Shown: positions 41,265 through 54,900 of the stretch, piece after piece
How positions within the stretch are numbered: position 1 is the first letter of the stretch
Layout of the letters: each line of letters opens with the position of its first letter
DNA from: Amia ocellicauda
Taxonomy: Eukaryota > Chordata > Actinopteri > Amiiformes > Amiidae
Direction: 5' to 3'
Assembly (NCBI RefSeq): GCF_036373705.1
Contig: NC_089856.1
Span: 13,360,501-13,424,500, forward strand
DNA: 64,000 nucleotides
Notes under the pieces: model-generated
What the model was told of the DNA's origin: nothing
Seen by the model: the letters and a program-made list of their open reading frames with translations, nothing else
Databases searched by the model: none
Program-made: the position numbers and the translations under genes

Positions 41265-44200
41265 GCCAGGATTCTGTCAGTGTTCAAAATAAGAGCGTAG
41301 TTATTATGCACGTAAATGTGTATGTCATAATTATGCTACATTGTTTCACCAACACCGATGGTCGTTGTTTGTTTTTGTGCAGTCGTCTTGTGTCTTTATA
41401 TGTGCACCCAGAACCCTGCAGCCCGCTCGGAAAGACGCTCTGCAACTGCGCTGGGGCTAATACTGTCCCGTGTCTTATTATTAACCCAGCATAGTGTAGT
41501 ACACTGCTTTAAAAAACACGACGGCGCAAGACATCAAATACACTAGTTTCAAGCGGGCTGGGCCGGTGGCAGCTAACAGCTGGGACACTGCAAAGCGCAT
41601 CTGAGCTCTGCCCGTCCCGCAAGGGCTGTGTCCTGTGCAGAGGTTACCGTCACAGACCTGTCCTGCGCGCTGGGCAGCACATCTTTGTCTCACCGTCTGC
41701 CAGGGCGTCGCTTGGGTTGCATAATAACAAAGGGCGTCTCCATGCAGCATTAAGCCCATTTCCGATTTTACTCATTTATTTATGTAGTTAGTTGACTGAC
41801 GCCACTCGCATTAGAGAAACAAAAGTGCAATGGGACACTTTCTAGTGGCGGACAAACCTCTACATGGTGCAACTGTTACCATGACAGAAAACTTTTTTTT
41901 TATTATTTTAACAAAAAGTGTGGAACACATTACAGTGTTTTACATAGAAGCCTTTACAGTACAATGTATTGTGCATCCAGGCTGAAGGGGATTATCCCTG
42001 CGAGCTGGAGTGGAGAGCACGCCATTTAAATGATCAATGTACAGTACAGTCGTTCCCGGGGAAATACATTTTCGTTTATTTTCTATTGGCTTCTGTCTGT
42101 GTATGCGGGCTACAGATTGTGCCCCTGTAGAGCTCCGTGGAGGCTTTTAAGATCGGACTTTTACAAAACACTAATTAACACAGCGCCTCCCACCGCCACC
42201 CCAGTGCTAATTGAATTCCAGTAATTAAATCTGGTCTGTACAGTAGTGCGCCGGGCCCGTCGAGGATTCCCCGCAACAAGTGATGATCGCAGCTGCACGG
42301 TTCGCCTTTTTAAAGCTGTAGTTTGATTTCAATTCCAGTTTCTGTAGATTGAAGCCATCTCACTTATTAATGTATTAAAATACTTATCTCCCCTTTTCAC
42401 CCGTGTGGTTAATGTCTCTACAAACCGCCAAAAGGCCCACACAAACAACCCTGCCCTATCAAATATGAGTGCATACCGATTTAATTATATATATACGGTA
42501 CCAGTCTTTTCTCTTCAGCAGATGGGTCGACACTCCTCACCGACCGGCTCTGTGAGACGCGGAGAGGGCGTGTGGGTTTGCACTGGCAGGAGAGACGCCC
42601 AGCTTGTTTTCTTTGGTCTTGTTGGCTTTCATTACATTGATCTCGCCTGCATTCATTGCACATGTTTTTTATTGGTTATATGGCGTGTGGGCTACATCTT
42701 AAATTGCAGTGCAAGACCAAAAACGACCACGGTATAACATTTTGAATAAATAAATGGGTAATCTCACCATCTTGTAATTATTATAGTTTGTATCTAGTAT
42801 CAACGCTTGTGTAGATTTCAAATTGAAAAATATATGTATACATACAAATGAGATGGTGTGGGTGCGGGAGCTGGGCGCTCGTGCGGGGCACTTCTGGAAT
42901 GCAGCGCGTGCAGGTGGGGCACGTTCGGTTGCCAGGGGAACGTCCTTGCTGTGGCCTGTGGACCCCGCCCCGCGAGTGGAGCTGCGCAATGGAGCTGCGC
43001 AATGGAGCTGCGCAGTCGTTGTTCAAGCGGGCGAGCTGGGCCTGCCAAACCAACACTTCCATTTGTGAGAATCGTGTATTCGAAATTCCACTCCTTAAGC
43101 CTGCACCCTCTCTCTAAATTCTTCACTTTTTATTTGTTTGTATCCCCGAGGCAGAGCAACGCCCATTTTAAGCGAACCAGACTGTCAAACCACTCCAAAC
43201 TACACTACTGTAGCTTTGAACACTTTATTAGGAGATTACAAAGCAGTTTAACTTTTAAATGCCTTTTAAATGTTGTTTGGGATAAAGATGTTGAACCATA
43301 AATAAATAAATAATCAGAATTCTAATGTTGGACCCTATGGTGAAACATTAGGTCGATCATTTTGGGAACTGGAGCTGAATGTAGAAACTTGACTATGCCA
43401 AACAAATGTTTGCACAACCTTTCCTTGATGATCCTGACCTTTTTGAATCCCTGGACTACTGTCCACCCATCCACACTGTCATCTTAGACTTGCACTCCTT
43501 CTTTACACAGAGAGTTCTGGCTTGAACTACCCAGCTGTTCTCGGTATTGATGTGAATTCACAAGAAAGAAAATGTTTTTTGATTGTTTTTTTTTGTTTTT
43601 ACATAAAGAATACCAAAAGTTTTCAAGACAGGTGAAAGTCAAAGTAGGTTAAGTAAAGTAATAAATGACTATCCTCCTGGTTAATGGGACTGATGTGGGC
43701 TGGACTGTGTTTGACAGCTCTGCACTGTCTTGAGCTCTCGCCTCTGCCAAGCAATTAAAGGAGCAGGCAGTTGGGCGGGCTGCTGGCCGGGTCCTTAACT
43801 GACCTGGGAGTGAATCCAGTAATGTGGAGACAGCTGCTGATAATGTTCCCTGATTCGCTGCAAATACAATTATTTTATAATCATAATTATAAAATATCTA
43901 ATAATTGTATTTTTTTTTGTTTTCTTTGCTTCCTTGCCTGTTGTTCAAGCAAGTTGTGTGTGCACGCACACACATGTAAGAAAGTGTGTGTTGGAACAAC
44001 AGAAAACACAGATTTCATGAGGACAGTGGTTTTGGTTTTTGTTCCTGTATGTATGTATGTATGTATGTATGTATGTATTGATTTGCTTCTTCTAAAGTTC
44101 TTGGCTGTTCTTGTTTAAAATGTAATCTTGAAAAGATGACTGGTGGATATTGTCCTGTCTCTCTCTCATCTGTTGCTTGTGTGTATATCTATCCTTCTAT

Positions 44201-47200
44201 CTCTCTCTCTACCTTTCTATCTGTCTGTGTGTGTATCTATCTTTATCTGTCTGTCTTGTCTGTCTATGTACATAAACATGTCCAGACATTGCTGGAGGCT
44301 TTAACTGGCCTGAATTACCCACAATTGTCTTTAATTCGGTGGATAAAGTGACACATTCACATATACAATTCCTACCACATGCACAGTGCCCCGCTGACTG
44401 TGCTCGGTGGACACACGGGATTGGAGTTGCAGTGTGAAGCGCGGATCCAAGTGTGAGCCAAGGGCTAGATTGGAGCATAGCAGGCTGGAGGGGTGACTCA
44501 GTAATGCGGAATGGCAGCCCTAAGCAGTACCTGGAAGCGGCCTTCCCACTTGGTGGTGTGTCGTGCGGGATGTCGTGGAGTAGCGGGCCGGGTGAGTGTG
44601 CAGGGCTGCTGTGGCGGTGACACAGGTTCCCATGTGGCAGAGCAGGGAGTGGGATGTTAGTGAGCCAGGTAGATGGTGTCAGTGCGGAAGGTATGTATTT
44701 AATATTGAGAAGGGTATGGTGGGCGGCGTGGTGGTTAGCGCTGTTGCCTCACAGCTCCAGGGTTCGAGTCTCGGCTCGGGGGGCCTGTCTTTGTGGAGTT
44801 TGCTTGTTCTCCCTGTGTCCGCATGAGTTTTCTCCGGGCACTCCGGTTTCCTCCTACCATCCAAAAACATGCGGGTTAGGTTGATTGGTCTCTCTAAATT
44901 GCCGTGTGTGTCTGTGGCATCCCATCCTGGGTGTATTCCTGCCTTGCGCCCTATGCCTGCCGGGATCAGCTCCGACTTCCCCGCAAACCTTGCCAGGATA
45001 AACGGTTTTGAAAATGGATGGATGGATGGATGGTTATGGTATTGCCACCTTTTAATTAAAAAAAAAAAAAAAAAAGCCAGGCAGTTCAATAGGTCTACCT
45101 CAGTCTGGTCAGAGTTGATCAGCAGTGCAGGGTGTGTGCGTGCATGCATGTGTGTGTCTCAGTGGGTGTGGGTGCGTGTCAGTGCGCGCTGGAATGCTGT
45201 ACATGGCACTGTGCCTTATCGGAATGTGATAACGCTGACAAACACCCCAGAGAGAGAGACTGTGAGACTGTCAAAATGTGGCTGGGCTTTGAGCCTCTGG
45301 TCTGGGGTTCACATGCAAAACTGTTACTTTCTGCATGACAACTGACAAGCAGAGGAGAGTTCATCCATTGCTCTGTGTAGCGTTTTTATCCAAAGCGAAT
45401 GACATCGTGGCGGGGGGTTACGCCACTACATCACAACAGCCCTGCAAGCAAGTGTGAAAACATTAGCTACCCCATTATGCGGCCTAGTGCAACAAAATGC
45501 GTGGAGAGCCACAGTCTTGTGATTACAGTTCCGCGGCGCGAGTCTGGACCGAGCTTTGGCTGGAGCTCTGCCTTGTCACTGTTGCCATACTGATACCTTG
45601 GCTGTGAGATTTCTGACAAACACGTCGCGCAGGGGAAAATAATTCACACAGCCACAGCAGCTTTTGGCCATTTTAATTTAAGAGACTGCTGCAGTCCTCA
45701 TGTTGTCCAGAGAGGCCGTCTGCAAAAGATTTTGCTTTGATTGGGCATTCCCTCTGACTGCGCAGCGTGTGAAAGGCAGAAGGACAGTCTGTCCCAGCAG
45801 TCATCATTCATATTGTCTCCCTTTATCTCATAATCTTTATTTGATTGATTTGATTGGTATTCCACTTTACAATCTGGTCAGGATACCTCTCCCTTTCCCT
45901 TTCCCTCGCCCTCCCAGCCTATAAACCGCACATAAATACAAGCGGGCCGCTGCTGTGAAGAGAAACTCGTAATCCTCTCGGTCAGGTGACTTTGAGCTTC
46001 AATGAGCCGGACTGATGGAGCTGGAGCTGGAGCCGGGCAGGACGGGAGGGGGTGATGCAATGGCAGCCCCTGTCACCGTGGCCTGGGCCCTATCTCAGCA
46101 GAGCAAGGCCTCTCTCTCAGCTCAGACTGTGGCAGACTCTAGTGCAACTCTCTCTGTCCTGTGCTGTATCGCAGTGCGCTGTGACTCGGCCTGTGGTTGG
46201 CATTGTTTTTATTAGTAGTAGTAGTGGTAGAATTGTTTTTTACATTTTTGACAGGATGAAGTAGTTGCCCCGTCTAGTGCTGGATTAATGGATTAAAAAA
46301 AAAAAAAAAACATTCTGCCTTCTTATAGGGAATGAATTGTGTTCCAGGTGAGATGGTCAAGCCAGTGAGTGCAATTAGAAACAAATAAATTAGTTGAAAT
46401 AAAAACAAAAAGTGTTTGGAGAGCGGTGTCGCTGCAGGAGTGAGTGTGGGTGGGGCTCTTCAGTCTGTGCTGGAGGGGGAGGCCAGGCCGAGAGAATGTG
46501 GAGACTCTGGCTCTGTGGGTGATGAAACTGTAACTGTACAGGAGTACATTGGTGGACTGGTGTGTTTGTTTCCTTCTGGGAGGTTCTTAGACACTCCCAC
46601 ACCCCCATTACACACACCACACCACAACACAGCACATAAATCTCCCTCACACACCATGCTGCACACATCACACACACCCTACTTTGTCACAAAGCCCCCT
46701 TCCCCAGCAGTGATGTTCCTATGCCTGTCTTGCACTCCTCCCAGGCCAAGTGAAGAGGTCGTCCCCGAAGAAGCCGCGGAGCCGCAGTATCTTTGGCGCT
46801 CTGCTGTGCTGCCTGCGCTCTCAGGATGCCCCCCCACCACCACCCGCCGCCCCGGACAGCCTGCTGCCCACGGAGGAGAATGGCATGGTTGGCAAGGTAA
46901 CGGCTCGTCCTGAACACTGTCGCCATAGTGGTTCCCAACCCTGCCCCTGTGTCTGCAGGCTTTCATTCCAGCTGAGTTAATTGGACCCTTAATTGATCGT
47001 TCACATGCATGTTTCACTAAGTGGTGAACAGCAGGGAGTCTTTAATTGGACCTTAGATTGACCCCCATGTTAGACTTTTGTTTCGTATTGTTACCTATTA
47101 CGACATCTTACCCCAACCTCGTCAGCTGCTCTCCGTCCTTAAGGTGCGGGTGAGAACAGCTGTGTTTGTGCGGTGTGGTGTTTCAGTCCCACCAGCACCT

Positions 47201-50200
47201 CTCTGCTACTGTCTCCTGCCTCTGGCTCACATCTGGCTCGGGTTTCTTACTTTTGTTTGTTTGTTTGTTTATTTGTATTTATTTATTTATTCCATAATAT
47301 GTATCCAGTTGTGGATGTCTTGTGGTGTCTTCTCTCCTGACCAGCAGGCCCCCGCCTCTCTGGGTGGCTTCAACTGAGCTCTGAGATGAACCAATTATGT
47401 GGTCAATTAGACTTTATATTATTTATTTTTTGCTTGGTTTTATTTTGTCTTTTTTTTTGTGGCCGTGTTTTGAAAGGTCTGTCCCAAATCGTATCCCTAA
47501 ATGGGGTGGTGGACAACAACAGGACATTAATTCAGCTTGTGCCGTTGCAAAATTAAAAACAGCATTGTGACTCCAAACGCAAATACAGGACAACGACCTC
47601 TGTCTGTAACTGTGCAGGTTATCCACGGCTCAGTGTATTATGCAGCTGGGTGCTAAGTGTAGGGTACAAGAGGTTAGGAAAAGTCAGTTTCTCTGTGGCG
47701 GGGTGCTGTATCTCTGGGTGTGTTTTCCTGTTATGGGGTGGGGGGTTTGGGAGGCAGGAAGTGCGTGTTACTGGCACGGTGCCAATTGTAACTAATTTAT
47801 TTTTTTGGTTATTATTTTCCTTCTTGTCTTTATCTCTTTGTTTAGTCTGATCTGCTTCAAACTCTCCGCTACCAGTTTTATCAAGTACGTACTGGTCACT
47901 ACTAACACACCCCCTTGCAGAGCACCCCCGTTTGTTTGTTTGTGTGCGTGCACACGTGTAAATGTAATATACAAACCACGTACATAATTTTTTGAGGCTT
48001 TGACTATAACTCAAGTGTTGCTTTGTTCATCATTTTATTTATTTATTGAGTCAGTTAGTTACGGTTAGTGGCTTATAGAAACACAGATAGCATGGCAGTG
48101 GCAGACTGTAACAACAGCATTACTGCAGATCTAATCAGAAAGTTGTTTGTTAGACTGTAACTTGACTGGTGTGAGGAAATCGAGAGAGAGGAGAGGAGAG
48201 TGGGTGGGGCTGGATCTGATTCGCTCTCCTACCTTTCTCTTCTCTCTCCCTCTCCTCCCCTCCCCTCATCTCCCACTTCAACCCACCCCCCTCTCTTTTC
48301 CAGATCCCTGGGACCTGCCTGCTCCCTGAGGTGATTCCCCAGGATGAGGGGAAGATGTGTGTCGTGATCGACTTGGACGAGACACTGGTGCACAGCTCCT
48401 TCAAGGTACGCCTCCTTTTGCACGGTACAGTGTAGTATGGTGTGCCAACATACAGTACAGGGCAATACAGTACAATGCATAAGACACCTATCTACACAGA
48501 GTTGTGGGGGTCTGCAAAAGTTACCGTTGTCACTGAAGTCAAATCATTGAGGCAGGCAGACAGACAGACAGACAGACAAACAACCCCATTCCAGGATGTT
48601 TTAAGGAATAGTGGCTGGAAGAGGAGATACTGGGATCAGTTAGTCACACAGATCAGTACGGGGCCCAGAGTCTGCTCTGGCTCGCCACCTCTCTGTCGCC
48701 CCTCTGTGTGTCCCTGTGTCCTCCCAGGGTGTCCCGGTGTCCTCCCAGTGTCTTGACCTGTCCTCAATTTCTCTGCTCCCCCCTCCCCCTCCCCTCCCCT
48801 CCCCCCCCCACAGCCCATCAATAACGCGGACTTCGTTGTACCTGTGGAGATCGAGGGAACCACACACCAGGTGAGTCACTGCGTGGGGAGAGAGGGGGAG
48901 AGGGAGGGAGCAATAGCAGAGGAACCACTTCCTGTCTGGACCACAAGATGACCGTTGGCCTCGGAAGAAGACCTGCATTTGCCACCTCCTCCCCATGGCT
49001 GCTCCCTGGTTCAAGTAATCCAGGATAGGCTGGGTCCTCACAGCACGGCCTATTCTTGATTACTTGTTTCAGGAGGCGGCTGCCTGCATCTGGAGTCGGC
49101 GTCCTCCAAGGAAGTGGTGGGAGAAAAGGATTTGTCTGCGTGTGTGTGTGTGTTGCAGGTATGTGTTGATGTTTTGTGTGTTTTGCAGGTTTGTGTTGTG
49201 TGTGGGAGTGTGTTGCATGTCTGTTGGTGTTGTGTGTATGCGTGTTGCAGGTTTGTTTCCTGTTTTGACCTCTGTGTCTCCCTGTGCGTCTCTGTGCTGC
49301 AGGTGTACGTGCTGAAGCGCCCCCATGTGGATGAGTTCCTGCGCAGGATGGGCGAGCTCTTTGAATGCATCCTCTTCACTGCCAGCCTGGCCAAGGTAGA
49401 ACAACACCACCGAGACAGACACAAAAACATTGTGACCATTTTCTCAGTCACGTGTACGATTGTGCAGCATTATAGCTTAACACCGCTTGTCTATTTCAGC
49501 TGCAGACTGCAGGCCAATGCCAGTCCTTTGACTGTGTTCACTAGCATGGTACTTGGTAATAGTAAACCCTGGGTGGTTTCTTTATTTTCTGACTCAGTGG
49601 TTAAAATGTATCTCCCTTTTTCTTTTGGTAGTTTAAATCAGGCCCCAGTGATAGGTAGAGCCCTGCTGTGTGCGCAACCCCTCTCCTCCTCTCTCTCTCC
49701 TTGCACTGCTTGCTCGCTCACAGAAACACTTCTTCTCTCACACTCTCTCTTCCACGTGCACACACACACTCTTACGCAAACACAATCCTCCCAGCCTCTC
49801 TCCCCTCCTTGCTTCCCTCCTGCTCCTGACAATAATCCCCCTTCTCCGTCCCCTCTCCGCTCCCCCCTCCTGCAGTACGCTGACCCCGTAACTGACCTGC
49901 TGGACCAGGAGGGGGTGTTCCGGGCCCGGCTGTTCCGAGAGTCCTGCGTCTTCCACCAGGGCTGCTACGTCAAGGACCTGAGCCGACTGGGGAGGCAGCT
50001 CAGCAAGACTCTGATCCTGGACAACTCGCCAGCCTCCTACATCTTCCACCCAGAGAACGCTGTGAGTGAGGGTGTGTGTGTGTGAGAGTGTGTCTCTGCC
50101 TCTCTTTATATTGTCTGTAGTAGCAGTAGTTTTTGTGATGACGGGTGTGTCCCCTGTCCCCCCAGGTGCCGGTGGTGTCGTGGTTCGATGACCTGGAGGA

Positions 50201-50291
50201 CGCCGAGCTACTGCACCTGATCCCCGTGTTTGAGGAGCTGAGCCGTGCCGAGGACGTGTATGCAGGACTGGGGCAGCTACGGGCACCTTGA
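39358..50291 (+). CDS. ctdsp2: ctdsp2: RNA polymerase II C-terminal domain small phosphatase 2
   Basis: Nuclear HAD-type phosphatase that removes phosphate from Ser5 of the Pol II CTD repeat and takes part in silencing neuronal genes with REST. Exons: 39358-39418, 46745-46896, 47846-47884, 48304-48405, 48814-48870, 49303-49395, 49876-50061, 50166-50291. All borders are GT/AG and phases match; the total is 271 aa, the length I recall for human CTDSP2. Seen: the catalytic motif DLDET at residues 107-111 (nucleophile Asp107), followed by LVHSSFKPINNADF and the FCP1-homology domain to the end. Features specific to CTDSP2 rather than CTDSP1 are the start [20 protein letters not shown], the small YQFYQ exon, EIEGTTHQ, and the end GLGQLRAP. 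Intron 1 is 7.3 kb and contains a SINE; intron 5 carries mir-26a-2. Confidence 0.96.
39450..39562. repeat. (GT)n and (CA)n facing arrays just inside ctdsp2 intron 1
   Basis: A (TG) array of about 14 units (39450-39478) and a (CA) array of about 20 units (39522-39562) are separated by 43 bases. They are complementary, so the transcript could fold into a long hairpin starting 32 bases after the exon 1 donor. Confidence 0.85.
44047..44078. repeat. (GTAT)n microsatellite
   Basis: Eight tetranucleotide units in ctdsp2 intron 1. The intron from 39563 to 44710 otherwise shows only a triplicated ggagctgcgcaat word (42976-43016) and no gene. Confidence 0.85.
44721..45034 (+). mobile_element. tRNA-derived SINE with GGAT tail
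   Basis: Begins gggcggcgtggtggttagcg, which contains a polymerase III A-box-like word, followed about 30 bases on by a B box (GGTTCGAGTC). The body has ttctccctgtgtccgcatga, actccggtttcctcc and aacatgcgggttagg, all familiar from widespread fish SINEs. It ends in a (GGAT) array at 45018-45034, with a poly-A run nearby at 45057-45075. It lies in ctdsp2 intron 1 in the sense orientation. Confidence 0.85.
46916..47060. repeat. interspersed repeat fragment in ctdsp2 intron 2
   Basis: The block tgcaggctttcattccagct then gagttaattgg and a second related block near 47350-47410 (ggcttcaactgagctct, accaattatgtggtcaatta) look like pieces of one interspersed repeat. The family was not identified. Confidence 0.35.
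49001..49078 (+). ncRNA. mir26a-2: mir-26a-2 microRNA hairpin
   Basis: The 5p arm at 49010-49031 matches the 22-nt vertebrate miR-26a (TTCAAGTAATCCAGGATAGG plus CT). The 3p arm at 49049-49070 (begins CCTATTCTTGATTACTTG) equals the star strand I recall for human miR-26a-2; the miR-26a-1 and miR-26b star strands differ. The arms pair around a short loop to form the precursor. It lies in ctdsp2 intron 5 on the host strand, so it is co-transcribed with ctdsp2, as in human. miR-26 family members are hosted in CTDSP-family introns across vertebrates and act with the host genes in cell-cycle and neuronal differentiation control. Confidence 0.97.
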
Positions 50292-51132
50292 CCCCTGACC
50301 CTTGACCCGCCATGCGGCCCGACGCTCCTCCCTGCCCTGGTACTCAGTCCAGGCTTACAAATCCCTGCACCTGACCCAAACACTGCAGGCAAACCACTCC
50401 GCAATTACTCAATACAGTATAGTACAGCACAACATAATCTAGTACAGTACATTACAGTAAAATTCCATACAATACAATATAGTACAATGTAGTACATTAC
50501 AGTAAAACAATACAGTACAGGACCATATAGTCCAGTTTAATACAGGACACAATACAGTATAATACAGTCCAACACACACACGCAAGGACAGAGACCTGCG
50601 CTTCCATCTCACACCGGACGCCTCCTGGTCGAGGCCCCTGTCCCCTGTCCCTCCTGTCCTGAAGCTCCATGGGGAGCAGGCCGCAGCAGCGTCCAGAAGA
50701 CACGAGAGAGGGCTGGACACTCCCCAGGGCATGAACATAATCGCACCAAACACCTGTGAAAAAATTCTTCTGCTGCAGGACACTGTGGAAAAACACCCAG
50801 AAGATAAAAAAAAAAAAAAAAAAAAAAAAACCAGACAAAACGTTTTGAAAAACAAACGCAACAACAAAACAAAAAAAAACACTGGACTATCGCCTTGAAC
50901 AGGACTGCCTTAAGCCCTGCCCCCTCAGCTCCCCTATGTCCTTCCAAACGGCTGCCCCACTACGTGCCTTCAAATTTTAAAACAATGACCATTTCTTGTT
51001 TTTCAGGCGTAGCTTTTATACAAATTTTAAATTGACTTTTTAATTTTGTTTTTCTCTTTGTTGTTGTCAGTGTGTACCTTTATTGGCATAATGTTTAATG
51101 CAGTATGAGGAAGTGCAGCCATTTTAATAGAC

Positions 51133-51227
<95 letters not shown>

Positions 51228-51730
51228 TGAGATAGGTATGCATGTATATGTACTCTAGCCCCAGTGAGTGACTCTTTATCTGACCTCAGCTCCTGTCTGG
51301 GGAAGCTTACATTGTTTCCTAGGAGCCCTCGCGTGCACATACTCACAATCATGATCACATGCACAAACATACACAAACTCGCACACAAACGTATACTTTT
51401 ATTTAAACAAACTTTTACTGACACATAAATTGGGGAAGACCAAACCAGAGAGGAGCAGTGCGCCTCCTCTGTCACAGTCCCCTCAGAGCTGCAGTCAGTG
51501 AGGCACTGTGCAGAGAGTCGTCGTAAAATTCCTCTCTCTGATAGGCCAGCCAGTCAGTCCCCTCACTCTTCCCTCTTCACCCTAAGCCAAAGCTCATGAC
51601 AAAATCACATGTCCAGAGAGAGCCAATCACAGAGCAGTGTTTCCAAGGTTTCCTTTTACATATTGGTTTTGTGGCATCATCTTGCACACTGAATCCTCAG
51701 TGCTTTAATAATAAAAATAGCAACAACAGT
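50292..51730 (+). terminator. ctdsp2 3' UTR with candidate poly(A) signal
   Basis: No further exon follows the stop codon. The sequence includes a TACAGTA-type degenerate repeat (50405-50570), an A-run (50808-50830) and a long TA repeat. AATAAA at 51710-51715 is the best poly(A) signal I see. The exact end is unknown. Confidence 0.4.
51142..51220. repeat. (AT)n microsatellite preceded by GT units
   Basis: About 39 uninterrupted AT units following a short gtgtgtgt run, probably inside the ctdsp2 3' UTR. Confidence 0.93.
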
Positions 51731-51999
51731 AATAATAATATTTATAGTCCTGGACCAAAGCATTTTAACGCTGTTGGGGAAAAAGGAAGTTGGGGGCAGG
51801 TTCAGTGTTGTACTTCCTGAAATCTCTCAATGTTATTGCAGAACATTTTGGGGGTTTTGTATATCCATGCAAAAAAACAGAAAAACATCCCCATATTTCT
51901 GCAGCTCTAGGGATTCCCTTCACAACCTATTGCACAAACTGAAGCACTCACTGCAAGAGGCAGTGCAGTAGCAATGTAATATATCAACCTGAAATTGCA

Positions 52000-54900
52000 A
52001 TTTATTATTATTTAAGAAGATGATAAAATATGTATATCAGGTGCTCCTGGAAGTACCTCCTTGCCTGCGCTCCTCAGCACTAAGAGGCTGGTCACTCCGC
52101 TGTGGTGAGAGCAGGTCTGCTGGTGGCACACAGGAGCAGTAGCCAGCCTGCACACTCATTCATTGACTAATGCAGTGTTTGCGTGTGCATGTTTTTGGGT
52201 TGAATTTTCTCTGGGGACTTGCTGTGCTCGGACACGTCTGCGCTTCAGTGCCAAGCGGATAATAATTGAGGCTTCCCTGCAGTTGCCAGGGCAGCTATCC
52301 TGGGAGAGTAGAGTGTTACCCAAGCACTGCTGTGTGCCCGGGGGGATGGGGGGTAGTGCAGGCTCGCTGACCCTGGCCTTGCCTTAATGAGAGCTGTGCT
52401 GCGATCCCTTTCAAACTGGGCTGGAGGGATATTGTGCCTTTCCTCTTTGTGCTCACGGCATTACACAGATGAGTAAAAGTAAAGTAGAATGCAGGGCGGG
52501 GCAGTTTGTAGTGCAGGCTGGGGACGTTTGGTCTCCGCAGATCACCACTATTTCCCCAGCTCTAGTTCATCGCAGAAGTGTTCTGTCTTGGGAAGAAGTA
52601 TGTTCAGTGCTGGTTCCTCACCAAGCTGCCCTGCTGCTGTGGGACCCAGTGTTACTGTTACAGTGTGTGTTGTTTGGCATTGTTTTGTGTATGTAGAGGT
52701 ACAGCCCCCCACCCCTTTACCATCATATCGCACACCACTACAGTTGTGCATCACAAAGATTACTGGCCAGGCGTGGTGCCCCCAAATACACCATCGGCTC
52801 TCTATACAACACTGTACTGCTACTTCACTCCCTGACTGTCAGAGACTAGAATATGGGGAACCTGGGATACTGGGAGTAGTTTCCTCAGTTTGGGCATCAT
52901 CCCTTTTTCACTGCAGGCAGTCATAATATCGAGGTGAAAAGATGGCAGATATGACTGATGAGGATGTTGATTTTTATATAAATATAAAAATCTGTTTTGG
53001 TAATTTTATGCAAGGGTTAATTGAAAACTCTGAAGAGCAGCACTTCTGCCATCTGGGGCAAAACTGGCTCAGTTTTAATTCTGCTGGTGTCGTGTATTTA
53101 GACCTGGACCCTGAAACGTTGCCTTATGCTTCTAAAATGGAGGGATTTTTTTTCCCCACAGTGTATTTGCGGGGACTGTTTTATGTCTTCCAAGGGCACC
53201 CTCTAGGGGTGCTCTGGTGAACTACAGTGCCTTCATCATTGTGGCTGAGCTGGTTGTTACAGAGCCCAGGCAAATTAAAATGAGCCGCACAGACGCACCA
53301 CAACGCCAAGCACAAAACGGAGCTGGCACAAACACTGCATATGGGGTGTGGCTCAGGGGTTTTGCGTGCATCATGCAGGGCCTGTGGCAGATACCGTGTG
53401 TGTGTGTATAGGTGTGATTGAGACTCCCTCCTGTGCTTGCCCTAAACTAATATGGCAGGATCCTTGTCATGCACTAGAGAGCCAACATGGCTGCCCCACC
53501 GCGCTCCAGCTTCTCAGCCCTGCACAGTGTGGCAGTGGGCTGCCGAGCGCAGGCTGGTGTGGGTCGCCCCCAGGGCAGAGTGTAGTCTTAAGAGCTTGCC
53601 ATAGTTTTATGCAGAAGATGGAAAACTAGACACAATACTGTATTTCTGAATATGCATTGATACCCAAAACACAAAATCATTATTTTTGTTGTTGTAATTA
53701 TTATTAATATCATTGTTTTTGTAAAGTTTCCTTCCCTGTTTGCCTGTGCCTGGGCTGGGTATGGGCTGTTTTGGGGGGTGGCGGGAGGCTATTGCTGTGG
53801 TTACTAGTCCAAACCAGAGGTTGGGGAGGTTCCCAGGGTAGCTGTCAGAGCACAGTCGCAAGAGTTTGCAGGGCTGTCAAACTGGGCTCCCAGAGGGCTA
53901 CAGGGTCTTCCAGGTTTTGCTTCCAGCTGGAGGCCTCGGTTACCAAACCGGCTTCATTATCCCTTCATTACAGTTGTGCTTCTTTAACATGATTCTGTAT
54001 TCATTACTAATATCATTATTATTTTTATTTATTACAATTTTGTGTGTGTGTTTAAAAGCTTAAAAACGGAGCCCCTGCCTGCAGCTGCTGTTACCCTCAG
54101 AACAGCTTGCGGCCTGGTGGAGATTCACCTCCTAGCGATCTTAATCAGACCAATTAGGCAGCCTGAGAGCTGTGGCTGGAACTAAACCGGAAGACACAAT
54201 TTGATCTGACAATGATCTGAGCTTTGGGGGGGGAGGGGGAGGGTGCTCCATGTGTGTAGCTCTCAGTGGAGAGTGCTGCACAGGGGCGCTGTCCCCTCTC
54301 TGCTCAGGGCTGTTGAATGTGTAAGAGCAGGGGATTCGAACTCGGACCTGCAGAGCCATCGTCCTGCCACTTCAATGCGGCGATTCAGTTAGTGGCCAAA
54401 TGTGATCTCAGCCTCAGTCATAGAGAGCTGGATGTCAATTAAAATCTAAATATCTTGTACTGTACTGTGTCTCTGCAGGACCAGGGCTGGAGATCCTGCT
54501 GTACTGTAATGTAGTATACCAACAAAGCTGAAAAAGGGTATACTATATATTTTATGTTATGTCAAGTCCAAAAGTTCACTAGGCCAAATGAGACCACAGA
54601 ACTGATGCCTGCAGTATCTCCCATCATGCTGTGTTGTACTGGATTGTGTACACTGTGTGCAGCAGCTCCCAGTGATAACCTGGGGCGTCCCAAACTGCTG
54701 TGACTGCAGTGTGCCCCACAGGTGTGGCCTTGTATTTAAAAGGAGCCATGCCCCCTTACTTGGCTGGGTAACAATAACCATATTCGCAGGCCTCTGCTGT
54801 GGAGGAGCTGGGAACGAAACCCAAAATACTGTCAGAGGGACATAAAACAGTGCTGCTGAGGGACAAACGGTTACAAAAAGGGACCAAGTGTTACTAAAAG

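Noticed and set aside
39358-50291. Calling the phosphatase ctdsp1
   Set aside because: N-terminus SIITQ, the YQFYQ exon, the C-terminus GQLRAP, the 271-aa length and the miR-26a-2 star strand all fit CTDSP2.
52942-53220. 92-codon open frame beginning MADMTDEDVDFYINIKICFG
   Set aside because: No splice signals, promoter context or recognisable similarity; length is within chance expectation.
54320-54385. tRNA gene on the minus strand (B-box-like GAGTTCGAATCCCC)
   Set aside because: No acceptor stem, D arm or anticodon arm that folds; at most a tRNA-derived repeat fragment.
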